64,000 nt of DNA from Dyella_A sp049445995 (GCF_049445995.1 NZ_JBMSDZ010000012.1:1-64000); one strand, 5' to 3'. Counted from the first letter of the stretch, positions 42,531-51,311 are shown. Translations and numbers: made by a program. The notes: generated by a model not told the origin, from the letters alone.

Positions 42531-43997
42531 ATGCCGAACACGGAGTATTACAACGACAAGGTGGTGCGGCAGTTCCTGCTCGCCGCGGCGGTGTGGGGCA
42601 TCATCGGCATGTCGTTCGGCGTCTATGCCGCGGCCGAGCTGATGTGGCCGGCGCTCAACTTCGACATCCCATGGATGACCTTCAGCCGGATCCGCCCGGA
42701 TCACACCTTCGGCGTGATCTTCGCCTTCGGCGGCTCGGCGCTGATGGGCACCTGCTATTACGTGGTGCAGCGCACCGGCCACGCCCGGCTGGCGCTGGGC
42801 AAGCTGGCGGAGTTCACCTTCTGGGGCTGGCAGCTGATCTGCGTGCTGGCGATGGTGACGATGCCGCTGGGGATCACCCAGAGCAAGGAGTACGCCGAGC
42901 CGGAGTGGTTCATCGACATCCTGATCGCCGTGGTGTGGGTGAGCTTCGGCACGGTGTTCTTCGCCAGCCTCACCCGGCGGCGCATCCAGCACATCTACGT
43001 GGCGAACTGGTACTACGGCGCCTTCATCATCGCGGTGGGCCTGCTGCACATCGTCAACAACCTGGCGCTGCCGGTGTCGCTGTGGAAGTCCTACCCGATC
43101 TACTCGGGCGTGGTCGATGCGATGGTGCAGTGGTGGTACGGCCACAACGCGGTGGCGTTCTTCCTCACCGCCGGCTTCCTCGGGATGATGTACTACTTCG
43201 TGCCGCGCCAGGCGCAGCAGCCCTTGTGGAGCTACCGCTTCTCGATCGTGAACTTCTGGGCGCTGATCTCGGTGTACATGTGGGCCGGCTCGCACCACCT
43301 GATGTACACGGCGCTGCCGGACTGGGTGCAGTCGGTCGGCATGGCGTTCTCGCTGATCCTCTTGATGCCGAGCTGGGGCTCGGCGGCCAACGGCCTGCTC
43401 ACCTTCAACGGCTCGTGGGACAAGCTGCGCACCGACCCGGCGGCCAAGTTCATGGTGATGTCGCTGGTGTTCTACGCGGCGGCCACCTTCGAGGGCTCGA
43501 TGATGGCGATCAAGACCGTCAACTCGCTCTCGCACTACACCGACTGGACCATCGCCCACGTGCATTCGGGCTCGCTCGGCTGGGTGGCGATGATCACCAT
43601 CGGCTCGCTCTACGCGATGGCGCCGCGCGCGCTGGGCCGGCCGGCGATGCATTCGCACAAGGGCATGGAGTGGCACTTCTGGCTGCACATGGCCGGCACC
43701 TTGCTGTACGTCGGCTCGATGTGGACCGCCGGCATCACCGAGGGCGTGATGTGGCGCGCCACCCAGCCGGACGGCTCGCTCACCTATGGCTTCATCGACA
43801 GCCTGATCGCGATCAAGCCGATGTACCTGATCCGCTGGGGTGGCGGCCTCTTGATCCTGTCGGGCATGTGGGTGATGGCGTGGAACCTGTGGCACACCGC
43901 GGCCGACGCGCGCGCGCACCTGATCAAGCCGATCCCGGTGCCGATCCCCGAGCCGGTGCCGCACCAGGTGCCGGCCCCGCTGCCGGCTGTGGGCTGA
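42531..43997 (+). CDS. ccoN: cbb3-type cytochrome c oxidase subunit I
   Basis: A 488-residue inner-membrane catalytic subunit with twelve predicted helices, carrying the low-spin heme b and the heme b3-CuB centre that reduces O2 to water at high affinity. Conserved His segments are RIRPDHTFGVIFAFGG, WWYGHNAVAFFLTAG (helix with CuB His), AGSHHLMYTALPDW and THVHSG-like IAHVHSGSLGW. ATG 42531 is chosen for the GGGAGGCGG ribosome site; the in-frame ATG at 42504 has none. First gene of ccoNOQP-fixH-like-ccoI-ccoS-azurin; preceded by an Anr-like box. Confidence 0.97.
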   Translation: MPNTEYYNDKVVRQFLLAAAVWGIIGMSFGVYAAAELMWPALNFDIPWMTFSRIRPDHTFGVIFAFGGSALMGTCYYVVQRTGHARLALGKLAEFTFWGWQLICVLAMVTMPLGITQSKEYAEPEWFIDILIAVVWVSFGTVFFASLTRRRIQHIYVANWYYGAFIIAVGLLHIVNNLALPVSLWKSYPIYSGVVDAMVQWWYGHNAVAFFLTAGFLGMMYYFVPRQAQQPLWSYRFSIVNFWALISVYMWAGSHHLMYTALPDWVQSVGMAFSLILLMPSWGSAANGLLTFNGSWDKLRTDPAAKFMVMSLVFYAAATFEGSMMAIKTVNSLSHYTDWTIAHVHSGSLGWVAMITIGSLYAMAPRALGRPAMHSHKGMEWHFWLHMAGTLLYVGSMWTAGITEGVMWRATQPDGSLTYGFIDSLIAIKPMYLIRWGGGLLILSGMWVMAWNLWHTAADARAHLIKPIPVPIPEPVPHQVPAPLPAVG

Positions 43998-44007
43998 GGA
44001 GACCGCC

Positions 44008-44649
44008 ATGGCCTACAAACATTTCGAAGCGATCGAGAAGCACGCCGGCCTGCTCGGCATCCTCATCGCGATCATGGTGTCGATCGGCGGCCTGGCCGAG
44101 ATCACCCCGTTGTTCATGGAGGCCCACGCGGTGAAGGCGCCGCCGGGAGTGAAGCCGTACGACGCGTTGCGCCTGGCCGGCAAGGACATCTACGTGCGCG
44201 AGGGCTGCTACCTGTGCCACTCGCAGATGATCCGCGCGTTGCGCGCCGAAACGCAGCGCTACGGCCACTTCTCCGAGGCGGAGGAGTCGGTGTACGACCG
44301 ACCGTTCCAGTGGGGCTCCAAGCGCACCGGGCCGGACCTGGCCCGCGTCGGCGGCAAGTACTCCGACCAGTGGCAGCGCCTGCACCTGATGAACCCGCGC
44401 CAGCTGGTGCCGGTGTCCAACATGCCGGGCTATCCGTGGCTGGCCGACAAGAAGCTCGACGCGGCCGACATCCAGGCGCGCATGCGCACGCTGCGCCGGC
44501 TCGGCGACCCGTACAGCGATGCCGACATCGCCGCCGCGCCCGCCGCGCTGGACGGCAAGACCGAGATGGACGCGCTGATCGCCTACCTGCAGGGCCTGGG
44601 CATCAGGAACGAGCCGACGGCCGCGGCGAAGACGGGAGCGGCGCCATGA
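44008..44649 (+). CDS. ccoO: cbb3-type cytochrome c oxidase subunit II (monoheme c)
   Basis: A 213-residue membrane-anchored cytochrome c: an N-terminal helix (GLLGILIAIMVSIGGLAEI), heme c motif CYLCH (CxxCH, residues about 69-73) with distal Met in NMPGYPWL. It passes electrons from CcoP to the CcoN heme. It starts 10 bp after ccoN and overlaps ccoQ by 4 bp. Confidence 0.97.
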   Translation: MAYKHFEAIEKHAGLLGILIAIMVSIGGLAEITPLFMEAHAVKAPPGVKPYDALRLAGKDIYVREGCYLCHSQMIRALRAETQRYGHFSEAEESVYDRPFQWGSKRTGPDLARVGGKYSDQWQRLHLMNPRQLVPVSNMPGYPWLADKKLDAADIQARMRTLRRLGDPYSDADIAAAPAALDGKTEMDALIAYLQGLGIRNEPTAAAKTGAAP

Positions 44650-44816
44650 TCGGTCCGGTGTGGGGTCACGTCACCGGCGTGGTGACCGTCGTGCTGATGG
44701 TCACCTTCGTCGCGATCTGGATCTGGGCCTGGCGCAGGCATCATCGCGCCACGTTCCAGCGCATGGCCGCGCTGCCGATGGAAGACGGCGCGCCGAACTC
44801 GGAGGAGCAGGCATGA
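44646..44816 (+). CDS. ccoQ: cbb3-type oxidase subunit CcoQ
   Basis: A 56-residue single-helix protein: MIGPVWGHVTGVVTVVLMVT..., then a basic WAWRRHHRATFQRMA and an acidic tail. CcoQ stabilises the assembled oxidase. It overlaps ccoO by 4 bp and ccoP by 4 bp, showing translational coupling. Assignment rests on size, topology and position. Confidence 0.92.
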   Translation: MIGPVWGHVTGVVTVVLMVTFVAIWIWAWRRHHRATFQRMAALPMEDGAPNSEEQA

Positions 44817-45739
44817 GCACGGGCTGGTCGTGGTGGGTGATGTCCCTGATCGTGTTCAACCTGGGCATCACGCTGTTCCTGTTCCTGTGGGGTCCGCGCG
44901 CGAAGATTCCGGTGCTGCCGGACGGCACCAGCGGCCACGTGTGGGCGCACGGCGTGCTGCGCGAGGGCGTGCGCAGGCTGCCGCTGTGGTGGGTGCTGTT
45001 CTCCGGCGCGATGTTCGTCTGCGGCTTCGCCTACCTGGTGCTGTACCCGGGCTTCGGCAACCACAAGGGCGTGCTGGGCTGGACCGCACACCGCGAGCTG
45101 GCGCACGACGTCGCCGCCAACGATGCCAGGCTCGATGAACTGCTGGTGCGCTTCCGCCAGTACCCGGTGGAGCAGCTGGCCGGCGATCCGGCGGCGATCC
45201 AGATGGGCAAGCGGCTGTTCCTGGACAACTGCGAGGCGTGCCACGGCCGCGAGGGTCGCGGCAACACCCTGCTGGGCGCGCCCAACCTCACCGATCACGA
45301 CTGGCTGTACGGCGGCGACGGCAAGGCCATCCTCACCAGCATCCGGAACGGCCGCGCGGGCGTGATGCCGCCGTGGGCCAGCCTGGGCGAGCCGAACGTG
45401 AAGAACCTCGCGCAGTACGTGCTGAGCCTGTCCGGCGCGCCGCACGACGCGGCGATGGCCGCGGCCGGCCAGCCGCTGTTCGCCACCTGCGCCGCCTGCC
45501 ACGGACCGCAAGGCAAGGGCAACCAGGCGCTGGGCGCGCCCAATCTCACCGACGACATCTGGTTGTATGGCGGCAGCGTGGCCGACATCGAGCGCACCAT
45601 CGGCGGCGGTCGCCAGGGCGCGATGCCAGCGTGGAGTTCGCGCCTCAGCGAGGACCAGATGCGCGTGCTCGCCGCCTACGTCTACCACCTCGCCCACCCG
45701 GCCACGGCGGCCGCGGCCGATGCCCAGGCCTCGCCCTGA
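44813..45739 (+). CDS. ccoP: cbb3-type cytochrome c oxidase subunit III (diheme c)
   Basis: A 308-residue subunit with two N-terminal helices and two cytochrome c domains. The heme motifs are CEACH (in LDNCEACHGREGRG) and CAACH (in FATCAACHGPQGKG), with Met ligands in GVMPPW and GAMPAW. It receives electrons from soluble donors such as azurin or cytochrome c. It overlaps ccoQ by 4 bp, and the following fixH-like gene starts inside its 3' end. Confidence 0.97.
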   Translation: MSTGWSWWVMSLIVFNLGITLFLFLWGPRAKIPVLPDGTSGHVWAHGVLREGVRRLPLWWVLFSGAMFVCGFAYLVLYPGFGNHKGVLGWTAHRELAHDVAANDARLDELLVRFRQYPVEQLAGDPAAIQMGKRLFLDNCEACHGREGRGNTLLGAPNLTDHDWLYGGDGKAILTSIRNGRAGVMPPWASLGEPNVKNLAQYVLSLSGAPHDAAMAAAGQPLFATCAACHGPQGKGNQALGAPNLTDDIWLYGGSVADIERTIGGGRQGAMPAWSSRLSEDQMRVLAAYVYHLAHPATAAAADAQASP

Positions 45740-45962
45740 CCGCCGCGGTGCCTGGTACCGCCAGCCGGTGCTGTGGCTCGGTGCGGCGGTGTTCGCCGCG
45801 TCGATGGCCGGCTGCCTCTGGATCATCGTGATCGGCGCCCGGCATGACGACGTGCCGGTGGACGCGCCGCACCCGGTGTTCGGCGTGCCCGCCCGCGGGC
45901 ATGCCGCACCACCGGCAGCTTCGGCGTCCGCATTGCCCGCGTCTTCGTCCACCGCGCCATGA
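45720..45962 (+). CDS. Short FixH-like membrane protein
   Basis: An 80-residue protein with a cytoplasmic basic start, the signature AWYRQPVLWLGAAVFAASM leading into one membrane helix, then VIGARHDDVPVDAP. This matches the N-terminal start of FixH/CcoH (YR.PW.W...G..A.D..VD) but the rest, normally about 100 residues of periplasmic domain, is replaced by an Ala/Pro/Ser tail. It overlaps ccoP by 20 bp and ccoI by 4 bp, exactly where ccoH sits in other cco operons. Probably a reduced CcoH needed for oxidase assembly; the link rests on position and the short match. Confidence 0.6.
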   Translation: MPRPRPDRRGAWYRQPVLWLGAAVFAASMAGCLWIIVIGARHDDVPVDAPHPVFGVPARGHAAPPAASASALPASSSTAP

Positions 45963-48196
45963 ACAGCGTCTGGGCCCAGCCGCAGCTGGCCGCGCAGGTA
46001 CTGCGGCCGCGGCGCGACGGTCGCGCCGAAGTCACCCTGCGCGTGGCGCCGCTGGCCGACGCCCGCCGCGTGCTGCGGCTGGAGCAGGCGCTGCGCGCCC
46101 TGCCCGGCGTGCAGCGCGTAGGCGTAGACCTGGCCAGCCAGCGCGTGTCGGTGGTGTGGGAACCGGCCCGGCAGAGCCTGCCCGGCCTGCTCGCCGCGAT
46201 CGCCGCGATCGGCTGCCGCGCGCAGCCGCTGCCGCGCGCGCGGGTGGACGAGGACCCGCGCCGCGAGGCGCACGACGCGCTCAAGCGCCTGCTGGTGGCC
46301 GGCATGTGCGCGATGCAGGTGATGACCTACGCGTTCGTGATCTACCTCGGCGTGGTCGACTTCGTCGACTTCAGCACGCGCAACCTGTTCCGCTGGCTGG
46401 GGCTGTTCACCACGCTGCCGATCGTGTTCTACGCGGCGCTGCCGTTCTACCGCGGCGCCCTCGACGAGCTGCGCGCGCGCCGCTTCGGCATCGACCTGCC
46501 GGTGGCGCTCGCGGTGCTGCTGGTGTTCGCCGCCAGCGCCTGGAACACCTGGCGCGGCGCCGGTGAGATCTATTTCGATTCGGTGAGCATGTTCGTGTTC
46601 CTGTTGCTGCTGGCGCGGCACATCGAGCTGCGCGCGCGCCATCGCAGCGGCGCGCTGGGCGATGCCGCGGTGGATGCGGCGCCGCTGCTGGCCGAACGCT
46701 GGCGCGCCGACGGCACGCTGGAGACGGTGGCCGCGCTGGCGCTGCTGCCGGGCGATCGCGTGCACGTGGCCGAAGGCGGCACGGTGCCGGCCGACGGCGT
46801 GCTGGAAAGCGCCTGGGCCGAGCTGGACGAGTCGCTGCTGTCGGGCGAGTCGCGGCCGCAGCGGCGCGCCGCCGGCGCCGCGGTGGTGGCCGGCAGCGTG
46901 CTGGTGTCCGGCACCGCGGAGTTGCGCGTCAGCCACAGCGGCGAGGCCACCGCGGCCGCGCGCATCGGTGCGCTGGCGCGGCGCGCGCGCGGCAGCCGGC
47001 TGGCCCGCCTGCGCCACGGCGGCGATCCGGTGGTGGCGCGCTTCGTCGCGCGGGTGCTGGTGCTCACCGCGCTCACCGCGCTGGGCTGGTTGCTGGTGGA
47101 TCCCGCGCGTGCGTTCGAGTCGGCGGTGGCGGTGCTGGTGATCGCCTGCCCTTGCGCCTTCGCGCTCACCGCGCCGGCCACGCGCACGCGCGCCTTCGGC
47201 GTGCTCGCCGCGCGCGGCGTGCTGGTCACCGACGCCGCCGCGCTGGAAACACTGGCCCGGGTCGACTACGCGCTGTTCGACAAGACCGGCACGCTCACCG
47301 AACCGCGGTTCACCCGCGCGGCGATCCATCCGCGGCGGGGGCTCGATGCCGATCGCGCGCTGCATCTGGCGGTGGCGCTGGCACAGGAGAGCAGCCATCC
47401 GCTGGCGCGTGCGCTGACCCGCCTGGCCTTGGCCGACGACGCCGCGGCGCCGCTGCCGGCGCGCGACGTGCGCGTGCACGCCGGCGCGGGCGTGTCCGGC
47501 GTGGTGGACAACACGCCGCTGTGGCTGGGGCGCGCCGATTTCGCGCTGGCCGCCAGCGGTCAGAAAGATACGGGGGAGGGAGCGGCCGGCACGTTGGTGC
47601 TGGCCGATGCGCAGGGCGAGCTGGCCCGTTTTGCGGTGGACGACGGGCTGCGCGATGCGGCCCGCACCACCCTTGCCGCGCTGCGCGCGCAGAAGGTCGC
47701 CGTGGCCATCGCCAGCGGCGACGATCCGGCGCGCGTGGCGGCGGTCGCCCATGCGCTGGGCGTGGATGAGTGGTCCGCCCGCCAGTCGCCGGCGGACAAG
47801 CTGGTCCTGCTGCAGGCCGCGCGCGCCGGCGGCCGCGTGACACTGGCGGTGGGCGACGGCAGCAACGACGCGCCGCTGCTGGCCGCTGCCGATGTCTCCG
47901 CCGCGCTGGCCAGCGGCACCGAGCTGGCGCAGGCGCATGCCGACCTGCTGCTCGCCGATGGCCGTCTGGACGGTCTGCTCGCCGCGCGCGCCGTGGCCAC
48001 GCAGATGCAGCGCATCGCCGCACAGAGCCGACGCTGGGCGCTGGGCTACAACCTGGTCGCGGTGCCGTTCGCCGCGTTCGGCCTGGTGCCGCCGTGGCTG
48101 GCCGGCATCGGCATGGCGCTGAGCTCGCTCGGCGTGGTGCTCAATGCGCTGCGCGTGGGTCGCACCGCCGCTGCACCGCCGGTGCTGCGCGCATGA
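45959..48196 (+). CDS. ccoI: Copper-exporting P1B-type ATPase for cbb3 assembly
   Basis: A 745-residue P-type ATPase (CcoI/FixI) that delivers copper for CuB of cbb3 oxidase. It has eight predicted helices, the intramembrane metal motif CPC (VIACPCAFALT, about residue 398), the phosphorylated Asp in DKTGTLTEP (about 440), and hinge GDGSNDAPLL. The N-terminal domain (about 20-90) keeps the ferredoxin-like pattern (RLEQALRALPGVQRVGVDLASQ) but has no CxxC or Cys-rich motif, unlike most FixI proteins. Start overlaps the fixH-like gene; end overlaps ccoS by 4 bp. Confidence 0.94.
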   Translation: MNSVWAQPQLAAQVLRPRRDGRAEVTLRVAPLADARRVLRLEQALRALPGVQRVGVDLASQRVSVVWEPARQSLPGLLAAIAAIGCRAQPLPRARVDEDPRREAHDALKRLLVAGMCAMQVMTYAFVIYLGVVDFVDFSTRNLFRWLGLFTTLPIVFYAALPFYRGALDELRARRFGIDLPVALAVLLVFAASAWNTWRGAGEIYFDSVSMFVFLLLLARHIELRARHRSGALGDAAVDAAPLLAERWRADGTLETVAALALLPGDRVHVAEGGTVPADGVLESAWAELDESLLSGESRPQRRAAGAAVVAGSVLVSGTAELRVSHSGEATAAARIGALARRARGSRLARLRHGGDPVVARFVARVLVLTALTALGWLLVDPARAFESAVAVLVIACPCAFALTAPATRTRAFGVLAARGVLVTDAAALETLARVDYALFDKTGTLTEPRFTRAAIHPRRGLDADRALHLAVALAQESSHPLARALTRLALADDAAAPLPARDVRVHAGAGVSGVVDNTPLWLGRADFALAASGQKDTGEGAAGTLVLADAQGELARFAVDDGLRDAARTTLAALRAQKVAVAIASGDDPARVAAVAHALGVDEWSARQSPADKLVLLQAARAGGRVTLAVGDGSNDAPLLAAADVSAALASGTELAQAHADLLLADGRLDGLLAARAVATQMQRIAAQSRRWALGYNLVAVPFAAFGLVPPWLAGIGMALSSLGVVLNALRVGRTAAAPPVLRA

Positions 48197-48411
48197 ACAT
48201 CATCCTGGTGCTGATTCCGGTGACGCTGCTGGTGGTGGGCGTGGGCGCGGCGCTGTTCTTCTGGGCGGTGAACCACCAGCAGTTCGACGACCTGGACAGC
48301 CCCGGCATCGTGCCGCTGCTCGAAGATGATCCAGATCAGAACGGGGGACCGGGACAACAGGCATCCTCTGAGCCGTCCCCTACCGATTCCGACTCTGGAG
48401 TATCCACATGA
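48193..48411 (+). CDS. ccoS: cbb3-type oxidase assembly protein CcoS
   Basis: A 72-residue protein with one N-terminal helix (MNIILVLIPVTLLVVGVGAALFFWAV) and the conserved QFDDLDSPG motif of CcoS, which is required for maturation of the CcoN heme/copper centre. The tail after the motif is longer and more polar than usual. It overlaps ccoI and azurin by 4 bp each, so the operon is coupled throughout. Confidence 0.94.
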   Translation: MNIILVLIPVTLLVVGVGAALFFWAVNHQQFDDLDSPGIVPLLEDDPDQNGGPGQQASSEPSPTDSDSGVST

Positions 48412-48860
48412 TGCGTTCATGGTTCGCCCTTGCCCTGCTCAACCTCGTCGCCGCGCCTGCCTGGGCCGCCACCCAATGCTCGACCACCATCGAGGCCAAC
48501 GACGCGATGCAGTTCAACAAGTCCTCGATCGAGGTGCCGAAGACCTGCAAGCAGTTCACCGTCACCCTGAAGCACACCGGCAAACTGCCGAAGGCCGCGA
48601 TGGGCCACAACTGGGTGCTGACCACCGCCGCCGACGAGGCGGGCGTGCTGGGTGACGGCTCGGCTGCTGGTCTTGGCAACAACTATCTCAAGCCAGGCGA
48701 CAGCCGCGTGATCGCCCACACCAAGGTGATCGGTGGCAGCGAGAGCGACTCGACCACGATCAAGGTCGCCGCGCTGAAGCCGGGCGGCGCCTACGCCTTC
48801 TTCTGCTCGTTCCCCGGCCACGCCGCCCTGATGAAGGGCACCTTGAGCGTCGGCAGGTAA
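48408..48860 (+). CDS. azu: Azurin (blue copper protein)
   Basis: A 150-residue periplasmic cupredoxin with a signal peptide (MMRSWFALALLNLVAAPAWA). The type 1 copper ligands are present: His in MGHNWVL, Cys-His-Met in FFCSFPGHAALMKG. The disulfide Cys pair (CSTTIEAND... TCKQF) is also conserved. Azurin shuttles electrons between the bc1 complex and terminal reductases or cbb3 oxidase. It overlaps ccoS by 4 bp, so it is translated with the cbb3 assembly genes, making CcoP a likely partner. ATG 48408 and 48411 are both possible starts. Confidence 0.95.
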   Translation: MMRSWFALALLNLVAAPAWAATQCSTTIEANDAMQFNKSSIEVPKTCKQFTVTLKHTGKLPKAAMGHNWVLTTAADEAGVLGDGSAAGLGNNYLKPGDSRVIAHTKVIGGSESDSTTIKVAALKPGGAYAFFCSFPGHAALMKGTLSVGR

Positions 48861-48865
48861 ACGCC

Positions 48866-48902
48866 GGCTGCGCCGCCCCGGGTGGCGCAGCCCTTTTCTT
48901 TC
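48866..48902 (+). terminator. Intrinsic terminator of the cco-azurin operon
   Basis: The stem GGCTGCGCC / GGCGCAGCC with a 9-nt loop is followed by CTTTTCTTTCTT, 5 bp after the azurin stop. It closes the operon that starts at ccoN. Confidence 0.9.
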
Positions 48903-48923
48903 TTGCCACGCAACTCTCGCGAC

Positions 48924-49328
48924 ATGCCAGCCAACCTGCCCGACGAAGCCACCATTGCCCGCCTGGTCGACCGTTTCTATGACAAGGTACGGATCGACCC
49001 CGAACTTGGTCCGGTGTTCAACCCGGCCGTGCACGACTGGGCCGAGCACAAAAAGCTACTGACCACGTTCTGGTGCTCGGTTGCGCGCCGTGCCAACAGC
49101 TACCGCGGCAACCCGATGGCCGCGCACCAGCGTCATCCGGTGCGCGCCGAACACTTCGATCGCTGGCTCGCGCTGTGGCGCGCCACCTGCGCCGAGGTGC
49201 TGGACGCGAGTGGGGCGGCGCTGATGATCGACTATGCCGAGCGCATCGGGCAGAGCCTGAAACTGGGGCTGGGCCTGCGTCCGCGCGGGCGCGACCTCGG
49301 CGTGCCGATCGTGGCACGGCGGTCGTGA
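48924..49328 (+). CDS. Group III truncated hemoglobin
   Basis: A 134-residue 2/2 hemoglobin. EATIARLVDRFYDKVRIDPELGPVF and KKLLTTFWCSVARRANSYRGNPM are typical of the group III (Ctb) family; the proximal His is in RHPVRAEHFDRWLALW. Such proteins bind O2 and NO and are proposed to moderate nitrosative stress or supply a terminal oxidase. It begins after the azurin terminator and its stop overlaps the start of the PLP enzyme gene. ATG 48924 is chosen because conserved helix A starts there. Confidence 0.9.
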   Translation: MPANLPDEATIARLVDRFYDKVRIDPELGPVFNPAVHDWAEHKKLLTTFWCSVARRANSYRGNPMAAHQRHPVRAEHFDRWLALWRATCAEVLDASGAALMIDYAERIGQSLKLGLGLRPRGRDLGVPIVARRS

Positions 49329-50443
49329 GCATCGCCGCCGACCTGCTGCCGTTGCCGTCGTCGTCCGGCCGCGAGTGGGTGCACGGCGCGCTCGAATGCC
49401 TGGCGCAGGAGGCCGCACGCTCGGCCGACACCCACCTGCTCAGGCTCGACCTGCCGGCCTTCCCCGGCATCGACATCTACCTGAAGGACGAGTCCGCGCA
49501 CCCCAGCGGCAGCCTCAAGCACCGGCTGGCGCGCTCGCTGTTCCTGTACGCGCTGTGCAACGGCCGCCTGCATGCGGGGCAGACGGTGGTGGACGCCTCC
49601 TCCGGCAGTACCGCGATCTCCGAGGCGTGGTTTGCACGCCTGCTCGGGCTGCCGTTCGTCGCGGTGATGCCGGCCGGCACCGCGCCGGGCAAGGTGCGCG
49701 ACGTGCAGGCGCTGGGCGGGCGCTGCGACCTGGTCGACGACCCGGCCGAAGTGCTCGCCGCGGCGAACGCGCATGCCGCGCGCGGCGCCAGCTTCCTCGA
49801 CCAGTTCGGCCTCGCCGAGCGCGCCACCGACTGGCGCGGCAACAACAACATCGCCGAATCCATCCTCGGCCAGATGGCGCGCGAGCGCTCGCCCGAGCCG
49901 GCCTGGATCGTCTGCAGCGCCGGCACCGGCGGTACCTCGGCCACCATCGGCCGCTATCTGCGCTACCGCCGCCTGTCTACCCGGCTGTGCCTGGCCGAAC
50001 CGACGGGCGGCGCGTTCGTCGAAGGCTGGCGTCGGCACGACCGCCACGCGCTGGCCAGCCGGCCCACCGTGATCGAAGGCATCGGCCGCCCGCGGGTGGA
50101 GCCGGGCTTCGTGTTCGAGGTGGTCGACCGGGTGCTGGAAGTGCCCGATGCCGCCTCGATCGCCGCCGCGTGGTGGCTGGAGGAACTGCTCGGCCGCCGC
50201 TACGGCGGATCGTCCGGCACGCAGTTCGTCGCCTGCCTGCGGCTGGCCGCGGCGATGCACGCGCGCGGCCAGCGCGGCAGCATCGTCAGCCTGCTGTGCG
50301 ATCGCGGCGAGCGCTATGCCGAGACGCTGTTCGACCGCGCGTGGCTGCGTGCGCACGGCATCGACACCGCGCCGTGGGGCGCGCGCCTGCGCGCGGTGCA
50401 GCGCGACGGCCGCGGCCTCGACGATGGCGATGCCTTAGCATGA
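49325..50443 (+). CDS. PLP-dependent cysteine synthase family enzyme
   Basis: A 372-residue fold-type II PLP enzyme related to cysteine synthase and cystathionine beta-synthase. The Schiff-base Lys is in HPSGSLKHRLARS (about residue 67), the phosphate loop is SAGTGGTSATIGR, and the substrate loop is ASSGSTAISEAW. It could make or break cysteine or a related amino acid; the exact reaction is not clear from sequence. GTG 49325 overlaps the stop of the truncated hemoglobin gene, giving coupling and suggesting a shared role, for example sulfur supply for Fe-S or thiol defence under NO (inference). Confidence 0.85.
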   Translation: MSIAADLLPLPSSSGREWVHGALECLAQEAARSADTHLLRLDLPAFPGIDIYLKDESAHPSGSLKHRLARSLFLYALCNGRLHAGQTVVDASSGSTAISEAWFARLLGLPFVAVMPAGTAPGKVRDVQALGGRCDLVDDPAEVLAAANAHAARGASFLDQFGLAERATDWRGNNNIAESILGQMARERSPEPAWIVCSAGTGGTSATIGRYLRYRRLSTRLCLAEPTGGAFVEGWRRHDRHALASRPTVIEGIGRPRVEPGFVFEVVDRVLEVPDAASIAAAWWLEELLGRRYGGSSGTQFVACLRLAAAMHARGQRGSIVSLLCDRGERYAETLFDRAWLRAHGIDTAPWGARLRAVQRDGRGLDDGDALA

Positions 50444-50492
50444 GTGTCCGCGCGGCGTTCGCTGCGCCGGCCTGACTGTCGCGGAGTTCTCC

Positions 50493-51254
50493 ATGTCGTT
50501 CGCCATCCTCGGTCACGGCCGTTTCGGCCAGGCCCTCGCCGCACTGCTGCGCGAGGCCGGCCACGCCGTGCGGGCCTGGGATCCGCATGCCGACGTGCCG
50601 CCCGACTATGTCGCTGATTCCATCGACGCGGCACTCGAAGGCGCCTCGTGGGTGGTGCTGGCAATGCCGGTGCCGCAGATGGACGCGGCACTGCGCGCGC
50701 TGCGCCCGCGGCTGCGGTCGGAGCACACGGTGATCGACGTGGGCAGCGTCAAGATGCACCCCTGCGCGCTGATGGACGAACTGCTCGGCGACGACATTGC
50801 GCATGCCGGCACGCACCCGCTGTTCGGCCCGCTCAGCCTGGCCCGCGGCGAACGCCCGCTGCGCACGGTGGTCTGCGCCAGTCCACGGCATCCGGACGCC
50901 GCCGCGCGCACGCGCCAGTTGTTCGCCGGGCTCGGCTGCGAGGTCATCGAGCAGGCGCCGGCCGTGCACGACCGCGCCATGGCGCATACGCATGCGCTGG
51001 CCTTCTTCATCGCCAAGGGGCTGGTCGACATCGGCGTGGACGACGAGCTGACGGTGGCGCCGCCGTCGTTCCAGGGCCTGAAGAACATGCTGGCGGCGGT
51101 GCGCGGCGACGCCGGCCACCTGTTCGCCGCGATCCAGCAGGAGAACCCGTTCGCCGAAGAGGCGCGCGCGCAGTTGATCGATGCGCTGCAGGGTATCCAC
51201 CGCCGGCTGCTCGCGCCCGGCGAGGATGCGGCGCTGACGATCGCCGAGCGCTGA
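50493..51254 (+). CDS. tyrA: Prephenate dehydrogenase (TyrA family)
   Basis: A 253-residue NAD-dependent dehydrogenase: dinucleotide site ILGHGRFGQALAALL (residues 4-18), DVGSVKMHPCALMDELL, GTHPLFGP and a C-terminal helical dimer domain (THALAFFIAKGLVDIG). It converts prephenate to 4-hydroxyphenylpyruvate in tyrosine synthesis. There is no chorismate mutase or ACT domain, so prephenate must come from elsewhere. A chorismate mutase domain fused to UbiT is encoded 11 kb away on the other strand. It lies 49 bp after the PLP enzyme gene on the same strand. Confidence 0.88.
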   Translation: MSFAILGHGRFGQALAALLREAGHAVRAWDPHADVPPDYVADSIDAALEGASWVVLAMPVPQMDAALRALRPRLRSEHTVIDVGSVKMHPCALMDELLGDDIAHAGTHPLFGPLSLARGERPLRTVVCASPRHPDAAARTRQLFAGLGCEVIEQAPAVHDRAMAHTHALAFFIAKGLVDIGVDDELTVAPPSFQGLKNMLAAVRGDAGHLFAAIQQENPFAEEARAQLIDALQGIHRRLLAPGEDAALTIAER

Positions 51255-51311
51255 CGGGACGGACGCGGCCGCGCCGCCTGCGACAATCCGCGCCGATCGC
51301 CTGCGCCGCGT

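Noticed and set aside
44741..47938. 1065-codon minus-strand frame opposite ccoP-ccoI
   Set aside because: Composition-driven shadow of the cco operon; no recognisable protein features and no ribosome site.
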